Both the position numbers and the translations under genes were made by a program. The notes under the pieces were generated by a model, which saw nothing but the letters and a program-made list of their open reading frames with translations, was not told the origin of the DNA and made no database searches. From Pardosa pseudoannulata (taxonomy: Eukaryota > Arthropoda > Arachnida > Araneae > Lycosidae), in the NCBI GenBank assembly GCA_032207245.1, contig CM063506.1, positions 41,788,164 through 41,852,163 on the forward strand: 64,000 nucleotides of DNA. The letters run 5' to 3'. Positions within the stretch are counted from its first letter, which is position 1. Each line of letters opens with the position of its first letter. Shown here piece after piece: positions 56,990-64,000 of the stretch.

Positions 56990-57405
56990 TGGAGACGAAT
57001 ACTCATTAGTAACGGGTCCCGTTTCCAACTGTATTCTGTTGATAACTTCAGAAGTGTCTGGGGACATCCATAGTAACTTGGATTTGCCACACATATCCAC
57101 AACAGGGCGTTATGGTTTGAGGTGCCATTTCTTTTAAAAACTGGACTCTTTTTGTAATAATTTCTGGAACACTTACAGCATATAGATGCGTAGATGACAT
57201 TCTACAACTGGTAGTTTTACCTTTACTTTGCAACACCCGAGACATACTTTTCAACAAGATAATTCCTCTCTCCACATGACCCTTACTTCTATGAATTCTT
57301 TTCAAGCTTGCCCAGTCCTTTCTTGGATAGTGAGGTATCTTGGTGTCTCTCTGATCCTGAGTAATATCCTCAGTCCTGTGTATAGATCCTTGTTGTCATA
57401 TATTC
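56990..57405 (+). pseudogene. Tc1-like transposase fragment, catalytic half
   Basis: In successive frames the plus strand gives GSRFQLYSVDNFRSVWGHP (after the first catalytic Asp), VMV-stop-GAISFKNWTLFVIISG, GTLTAYRCVDDILQLVVLPL and RHTFQQDNSSLHM (second Asp, usual FQQDNARPH), then degraded sequence where SPDLSPIE would be. At least two frameshifts and several stops. It is neither of the two Tc1-like lineages in the 8-16 kb region as far as the motifs show. No inverted repeats were found around it. Confidence 0.78.
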
Positions 57406-57409
57406 ATTG

Positions 57410-58058
57410 ATGCTATCATAATTGTTTTTGATGTTTGTTACACGTAATAACATCTTTATATAAATTAGCATTTTAATTAAGCCTTAAAAATATCATGCTT
57501 CTACTAATAAGCTATTTTATTTAAATGCTGCTTAAAGGGATGGATAAGACAATTGGGCTCAGAGAGAGATGGGGCATGCCCCATTTCCTCCTGAGCCATA
57601 TGTACATCAATCCATACTTTATGGGTGTGAAACTTTACGTTCCCACAAGTAACTGATTATTACCATCATTGATGAAACAGACATTATTCCAAAATTGCCT
57701 CCTCCTGAAAAGGTTGGTGGAACTAGCCGATCACACGAATATTTTTCATTTAAGGTGAACTCTTTAAAGTACAATATTAGATAAAATAGATGTTATCAAT
57801 AATGAATTAAACTTATATACATGAGTAACACACATCCTTTTTCATCTTTCATACTATTTTTAAAAACTATGTATATATTTTAACTCCTCTCTCCCTTACT
57901 GAAAGGTAGTGTGGGATATTTCAATTGCTATTGTAGTTGTTTTTTAAACTTATATCAAAATGTTTCAGCTTCTTACTACTTTAAAACTTATAATATTATA
58001 TCAGTAGAATATAATTTATAAGAAATATTTTTGTTCTATCTCATCTATCTCTACTCTC

Positions 58059-58060
<2 letters not shown>
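57410..58060. other. unassigned apart from one palindrome
   Basis: Nothing recognised except the imperfect palindrome at 57556-57597. Confidence 0.4.
57556..57597. repeat. 42 bp imperfect palindrome
   Basis: GGCTCAG at one end and CTGAGCC at the other, with a perfect ATGGGGCATGCCCCAT centre. It could form a cruciform or hairpin; no element boundary is evident. Confidence 0.7.

Positions 58061-58061
<1 letters not shown>

Positions 58062-58123
<62 letters not shown>
58062..58123. repeat. (TA)n microsatellite, left of the hAT-like element
   Basis: Pure TA apart from one slip. The tract continues at 59340-59412 on the other side of the insertion. Confidence 0.95.
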
Positions 58124-58126
<3 letters not shown>

Positions 58127-59336
58127 TGGCGTGCGGGTACGGGTTTTCATGCAGGGTGTGCAGAGAACATGAATTTTCCAATAAATTTTTAATTATTCAG
58201 ACATCTGAGTTCTCCATTTTGAAACGGGTTATTTATTATGAATATAAATTTAAATAAATACAATAAATAAAATATTTACCTACGAGTAGTCGAGTTATAA
58301 CTATAAAAACAACTAAACTTATGAGAATTCTACTAGCTCTGAAGCAAAAATCATGTCTTTTGTTGTATGGTGTCATATCGCAGTCTAAAAAGCAATGCTT
58401 CGGGCTTCCACCAAAAACTTATATGTTCAGCAAACGGAGCATAACATGGCGCCCGCCGCTGCTGTGCCTCATCCGGATGCTCATGGGTTCCGACAAACCG
58501 AACGTCTATTCCACGTGCAGAGGATTTCATTGCACGCTGGCATAATAGAGCGAACTGTTTCTTATTCGGTCAGTGGATTAAATTATATTTATTAATTGTT
58601 TTTAACATTTGAAAATCATATATTCTGCGAAAACGTCTTCACAATTTTTAAAAACAAAACCAGGGATACGGTGTTACAGATATAACTTATATACTGTCCG
58701 TAAGACACAATGAATGTTAAATTTGGACTGTTCTGTTAAAATTCGTTTCTTTAAAACAAAACAACATTCTTTTTCAGCCAATTATTTCAATAAATAGAAT
58801 ACATCACCGAAATTAATTTACCACACTAAAACATTTCACGTTATATTGATGAAATACTTCTTTTATATTTCCATGAAAACAAAATCTTACAATATATCCA
58901 TTTAAACATTAACCATCTGCAAAATCGTATGGCCAGTTAATCGGTTAATAAACCAAAATCGCTTCAGCACGTAAGTCCCCGCTCTAATACAATACTTAAT
59001 AAACCGTACCTTCGGATGATTATGAATGCCGAGTGAAGGAAAAATAGCTGCACTTGCCTCAGTGCCATAGTATGCTGTTCTTCTCCAGAAGCCCAAACAT
59101 ATAAAGCGTGATTTTCAGTTTAGTGCGCAGTGCGTACACATCAGAACTTCCTATAATCCTTTAAGCGCTACGAGGTGCAATACCTAGTACCGCACGCACT
59201 GCAGGAATACAAACAAGCAAATCAACATTATATTTGAATATATTATAAATAATATTTATTATATATATAAATTATTGTCCCTCATAATTTTGCCAGGGTG
59301 TGCAGTGCACATCCTGCTCATATGGACCGCACGCCA

Positions 59337-59339
<3 letters not shown>
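58124..59339. mobile_element. hAT-like element, non-autonomous, 1,216 bp
   Basis: Ends CAGTGGCGTGCGGGT and ACCGCACGCCACTG are inverted, followed inside by AGGGTGTGCAG near both ends. Flanks are ATATATAT on both sides, consistent with an 8 bp hAT target duplication within a TA microsatellite. Inside, 58321-58595 and 58902-59096 hold short frames without a recognisable transposase; 58440-58540 is GC-richer (ACATGGCGCCCGCCGCTGCT). Confidence 0.83.

Positions 59340-59412
<73 letters not shown>
59340..59412. repeat. (TA)n microsatellite, right of the hAT-like element
   Basis: TA tract immediately after the element; another pure tract at 59758-59830. Confidence 0.95.
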
Positions 59413-59413
<1 letters not shown>

Positions 59414-59755
59414 GACATGGACAAGTGGTTAAGACATGAAATACACATTTGATTTCATATATAAAACTTCTTTATTGTAATTCTTCTGCAAATGTCTATG
59501 CCATTTAGATATCCTTTGTTGTCATAATTTTCCAAGACAAGCTTAGAGGATGTTATCAGCACGAGTTCCAGCTCAGAACTGACTCATTTGGCGTTGCTAC
59601 CTAAGCAAAATTCCTATATCTACTTCCGCGTCCGCTTCTTCACTCTGTATAGTTCCGTTCGAGGGTGTGTCTTTCTGCTATTACGTTATCGTTAATGAGC
59701 TCTAACTATTTTTAATTATAACTCGCTTAATTCTTAACCCCAAATTTTTAAACCT

Positions 59756-59757
<2 letters not shown>

Positions 59758-59824
<67 letters not shown>

Positions 59825-59830
59825 GCATAT
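59758..59830. repeat. (TA)n microsatellite
   Basis: Pure TA dinucleotides. Between 59413 and 59757 nothing is recognised. Confidence 0.95.
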
Positions 59831-59904
59831 ATACATAATCACGCCGTATTACTCATATATTTAAATATTCCACTTTTTTAGGTAGACAAATATTTAATTA
59901 CGAG

Positions 59905-60820
59905 CATATAGCCCGTCATATGACGGGATCAGTAAAATTTTTAATTTTCCAGAATAGTAAATTACCCCATGAGGCAGGGGAAAAAAATGATTTGTTTTTT
60001 GGCTGAGAGTTATTTTGCAACAAAATAATACCTTAAGAAAATTATTTACGTAATATCTAAATTTAGTGATAAGATGTATGGAAATATTGCAGAAGATATT
60101 TAAATAATCTTAAATAAATGATTAAATGAGATGGTTAAAGAAATAACGTCATAATGCTAGAAAAAAATTGTTATTTTTACCTATTTATTGTGTGATAAAT
60201 TGATACATTTAAGAGCCTGCTCTGAAAATGGGGCTTGATATAATAATGGTAATAAGTGAATTTAATAAAATAAAAATAATAAAAATCATAAAAATTTGAA
60301 AAATGGTAAAAAATTATTTTAAAAATAATAAAACTTTAAAAATAATAAAACAACTTTAGGAATAAGAATTTTAAAAAAAAGCAAAAATTATTAAATTAAT
60401 TAGACATTTAGAAAAATTCGGCTACGGCGGGGGCAGAACCATCAACCCGAGTAGTACGACAATCAAATGGGCAGACACTCTACCCCATGTGCCAGCTTAC
60501 ACGTAGTGAAGGCAATGGTTAGAATATATAAGGGTCAAGTAAAAACAGTCCAGAAATTTAAATATTGCGCTCCACCCTCGTCATCCTATCAATAATGAAT
60601 TTAATATAGAATAAGAGGGAGAATAAGGCTTGAAATAAAAGCATTAAACGCTAGAAAGGGGGAGGGGATGAGGTGGATTTCGAACTCGCTTTGAATTTTG
60701 CTAACCCTAACTCATAAAAAAATCCAATATGGATGCAGGTATCCATTCCAGATACAACCGCTTCATAAATTCGCGGACAGACGGAGAGACAGCTTAGGCT
60801 TTTACTATATAGGAGAAAAT
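59905..60820 (+). mobile_element. RTE-like LINE-derived repeat, most complete copy
   Basis: Left end AGCCCGTCATATGACGGGAT, AAATTTTTAATTTTCCAGAA; right end GCGGACAGACGGAGAGACAG, CTTAGGCTTTTACTATATAG, typical of RTE-clade 3' termini. Fragments of the same family are at 41000-41110 and 44900-45415. No open reverse transcriptase. It is interrupted by a SINE at 60268-60595. Confidence 0.68.
60268..60595 (-). mobile_element. tRNA-derived SINE inserted in the RTE-like repeat
   Basis: An 11 bp direct repeat TGAATTTAATA (60257-60267, 60596-60606) flanks it. The minus strand at 60415-60515 has a tRNA-like head: GGCACATGGGGTAGAGTGTC (A-box region) and GGGTTGATGGTTCTGCC (B-box-like). The rest is A/T-rich. 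The copy at 44900-45415 lacks this insertion. Not a functional tRNA. Confidence 0.65.
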
Positions 60821-60899
60821 AATTTTTCTAAAATGCAGCATCAATTAAAAAATTGTTTTGTAAATGCAATGAACTTTAAAAAACTTATTAGATTGTAAT

Positions 60900-61207
60900 A
60901 ATGGGCATATTATAGCTGGTAATCTTGGTAACGTTAATGATCATGAGTTATAAAAACTAATCTCTTATAATACTAAGTTTCGACTTCCAAGTAAATTAAA
61001 TAAAAAACGCATTATTAAACACTTTGTATATGATATTGATTTGTTTACTTATAAAATTTAGGTATTCTGAAACAAATGAATAGTTTATTTTAATTATTGT
61101 AAAAAACGGATATTCCACAAATTTACAAATGAAATTAATCTAATATCATCCTCAATTAGTAATATATATACACAAAAGATATTTTAACGGATCAATAAAC
61201 TACAAAA
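60900..61207 (+). pseudogene. Penelope-like reverse transcriptase, N-terminal part
   Basis: With one stop, the frame from about 60903 reads NGHIIAGNLGNVNDHEL, KLISYNTKFRLPSKLNKKRI and IKHFVYDIDLFTYKI. The order G-D/N-L, KLxxYGxKFR, basic patch resembles the region upstream of the reverse transcriptase core in Penelope-like elements. It occurs once, directly upstream of the tandem array. Confidence 0.5.
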
Positions 61208-64000
61208 TGGTTTTGTTATCACTTATGTGGATCAATACCGTAATAACAATGCAATAATCTGTAAAAATTGGAATAATAATCTTCTTAATTCATCTGTTTC
61301 TTTTAATACTATTTATCGCAAAACAAATTATGTTTTATTGAACAATAAAAAATTTCTTAGCTATCATAAGTTACTTATTATTAAACATTATAACTTTAAT
61401 TATCCTTATATAGTTGTAATACCTAAATTTCATAAAAATCGAATAAATCTCACAGCAATAACTTTTGGATGTATCATATATGTAACAATACTGCAAAATA
61501 TTACTCAATATACTGAAACAAATCTACATACTTATTGTAAAAAGTGATAATATACATTGTTTAAAAAACAGTAATCAGCTAATAAATAAGTTTGAAAAAA
61601 TTTGGTTTTGTAATTACTTATGTGAATAAATCTCGTAATAACAATGCAATAATCTGTAAAAATTGGTATAATAATCTTCTTAATTCATCTGTTTCTTTTA
61701 ATACTATTTATCACAAAACAAATTATGTTTTATTGAACAATAGAAAATTTTTAGCTATCATAAGTTATTAGTATTAAACATTATAACTTTAATTATCCTT
61801 ATATAGTTGTAATACCTAAATTTCATAAAAATCCGATAAAGCTCAGAGCGATAACTTTTGGATGTAATATATATGTAACAATGCTACAAACTATAACTCA
61901 ATATATTTAAACAATTCTACATACTCACTGTAAAATGTGATAATATACATTGTTTAAAAAACAGTAATCAGCTAATAAATAAGTTTTAAAAAATTGGTTT
62001 TGTAATTCCCTATGTGAATTAATCCCGTATGTGAATAAATAAAATGGTTTTGTTATCACTTATGTGGATCAATACCGTAATAACAATGCAATAATCTGTA
62101 AAAATTGGTATAATAATCTTCTTAATTCATCTGTTTCTTTTAATACTATTTATCGCAAAACAAATTATGTTTTATTGAACAATAAAAAATTTCTTAGCTA
62201 TCATAAGTTACTTATTATTAAACATTATAACTTTAATTATCCCTATATAGTTGTAATACCTAAATTTCATAAAAATCGAATAAATCTCACAGCAATAACT
62301 TTTGGATGTATCATATATGTAACAATACTGCAAAATATTACTCAATATACTGAAACAAATCTGCATACTAATTGTAAAAAGTGATAATATACATTGTTTA
62401 AAAAACAGTAATCAGCTAATAAATAAGTTTGAAAAAATTTGGTTTTGTAATTACTTATGTGAATAAATCTCGTAATAACAATGCAATAATCTGTAAAAAT
62501 TGGTATAATAATCTTCTTAATTCATCTGTTTCTTTTAATACTATTTATCACAAAACAAATTATGTTTTATTGAACAATAGAAAGTTTTTTAGCTATCATA
62601 AGTTACTTAGTATTAAACATTATAACTTTAATTATCCTTATATAGTTGTAATACCTAAATTTCATAAAAATCCGATAAAGCTCAGAGCAATAACTTTTGG
62701 ATGTAATATATATGTAACAATACTACAAACTATTACTCAATATATTTAAACAATTCTACATACTCACTGTAAAATGTGATAATATACATTGTTTAAAAAA
62801 CAGTAATCAGCTAATAAATAAGTTTTAAAAAATTGGTTTTGTAATTCCCTATGTGAATTAATCCCGTATGTGAATAAATCCCGTAATATAACAACGCAAT
62901 AATCTATGAAAATCATAAACTTCTTAATTCATCTGTTTTTTAATACTATTTATCACAAAACAAATTATGTTTTATTGAACAATAGAAAATTTCTTAGCTA
63001 TCGTAAGTTACTTATTATTAAACATTATAGTTTTAATTATCCTTATATAGTTCTAATACCTAAATTATATAAAAATCCAATAAATCTTACAGCAACAACT
63101 TTTGGATGTAATATAAATGTAACAATATTGCAAACTATTACTCAATATACTGAAACAAATCTACATACTCACTGTAAAAAGTGAAAATATACATATTTAA
63201 AAAACAGTAATCAGCTAATTAATAAGTTTGAAATAATTTGGTTTTGTAATTACATATGTAAATAAATACCGTAATAACAATGTAATAATCTGTAAAAATT
63301 GGTATAATAATCTTCTTAGTTCATCTGTTTCTTTTAATACTATTTATCACAAAACAAATTATGTTTTATTGAACAAAAGAAAATTTCTTAGCTATCATAA
63401 GTTACTTAGTATTAAACATTATAACTTTAATTATCCCTATATAGTTGTGATACCTAAATTTCATAAAAATCTAATAAATATCACAGCAATAAGTTTTGGA
63501 TGTAATATATATGTAACAATACTGCAAACTAGTACTCAATATATTTAAACAATTCTACATACTCACTGTAAAATGTGATAATATACATTGTTTAAAAACA
63601 GTAATCAGCTATTAAATAAGTTTTAAAAAATTTGGTTTTGTAATTCCCAATGTGAATTAATCCCGTATGTGAATAAATCCCATAATATAACAATGCAATA
63701 ATCTATAAAAATCATAAACTTCTTAATTCATCTGTTTTTTAATACTATTTATCACAAAACAAATTATGTTTTATTGAACAATAGAAAATTTCTTATCTAT
63801 CATAAGTTACTTAATATTAAACATTATAACTTTAATTATCCCTATATAGTTGTAATACCTAAATTTCATAAAAATCCAATAAAGCTCAGAGCGATAACTT
63901 TTGGATGTAATATATCTGTAACAATACTACAAACTATTACTCAATATATTTAAACAATTCTACATACTCACTGTAAAATGTGATAATATACATTGTTTAA
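61208..64000 (+). repeat. 396 bp tandem array made from a Penelope-like reverse transcriptase segment
   Basis: Seven units start near 61208, 61604, 61998/62045, 62441, 62838, 63239 and 63634 (spacing 394-401 bp); the array runs off the window. Each encodes, intact or nearly so, NNNAIICKNWYNNLLNSS, KTNYVLLNN(R/K)KF, FNYPYIVVIPKFHKN, TAITFGC and ETNLHTHCKK; the P-K-F-H-K-N motif and what follows resemble the start of the Penelope-like RT core. After one frame shift each unit continues CDNIHCLKNSNQLINKFEKI. Units alternate between two types, giving an 837 bp higher-order period (61227 and 62064 frames differ at two residues). A complete RT is never present. Confidence 0.85.

Overview
This is AT-rich eukaryotic DNA, most likely from an arthropod and plausibly an arachnid (an inference from the repeat types, not proved). 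The evidence is long (TA)n tracts, a spliced gene with canonical GT/AG introns, tRNA-derived SINEs, a Penelope-like reverse transcriptase, and a dense population of Tc1/mariner, pogo, piggyBac-like (TTAA) and hAT-like elements. There are no bacterial-type operons, rRNA genes or intact tRNA genes. Almost every long open frame is a decayed transposase or lies inside a satellite.

One host gene is well supported, on the + strand: a secreted single-CUB-domain protein. A signal-peptide exon (33616-33682), a second exon (47624-47793) and a third exon (51753-51993) join in compatible phases to give 159 residues with the four CUB cysteines. The last exon ends at a phase-1 donor, so the gene continues downstream, probably beyond the window. 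Its introns are about 13.9 kb and 3.9 kb and are packed with mobile DNA.

Layout. 0-7.4 kb: three satellites (163 bp, 211 bp and 170 bp units) interrupted by TTAA-flanked MITEs. 7.9-16.1 kb: a Tc1 element followed by a 3.9 kb head-to-tail tandem duplication whose breakpoints lie inside two different Tc1-like transposase genes. 16.6-23.5 kb: piggyBac-like MITEs, a pogo element and a 313 bp satellite belonging to a repeat family dispersed from 9 to 33 kb. 23.6-33.3 kb: a 297 bp triplicate, an RNase H remnant of a non-LTR retrotransposon, a large foldback element, a 217 bp triplicate, a second pogo element and more TTAA elements. 33.6-52 kb: the CUB gene with its intronic repeats. 52-60 kb: a third pogo element, a Tc1-like relic and a hAT-like element whose 8 bp target duplication lies in a (TA)n tract. 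60.9-64 kb: the 5' part of a Penelope-like reverse transcriptase, one piece of which has become a 396 bp tandem array running off the end of the window.

The most informative points are nested and paired insertion sites that give a relative chronology (piggyBac-like in SINE, piggyBac-like in satellite, empty versus filled site), the exact breakpoints of the 3.9 kb duplication, two template-switch-like hairpins in its younger copy, and a shared end layout (TTAA, short inverted repeat, then a short palindrome) across several unrelated-looking TTAA families.
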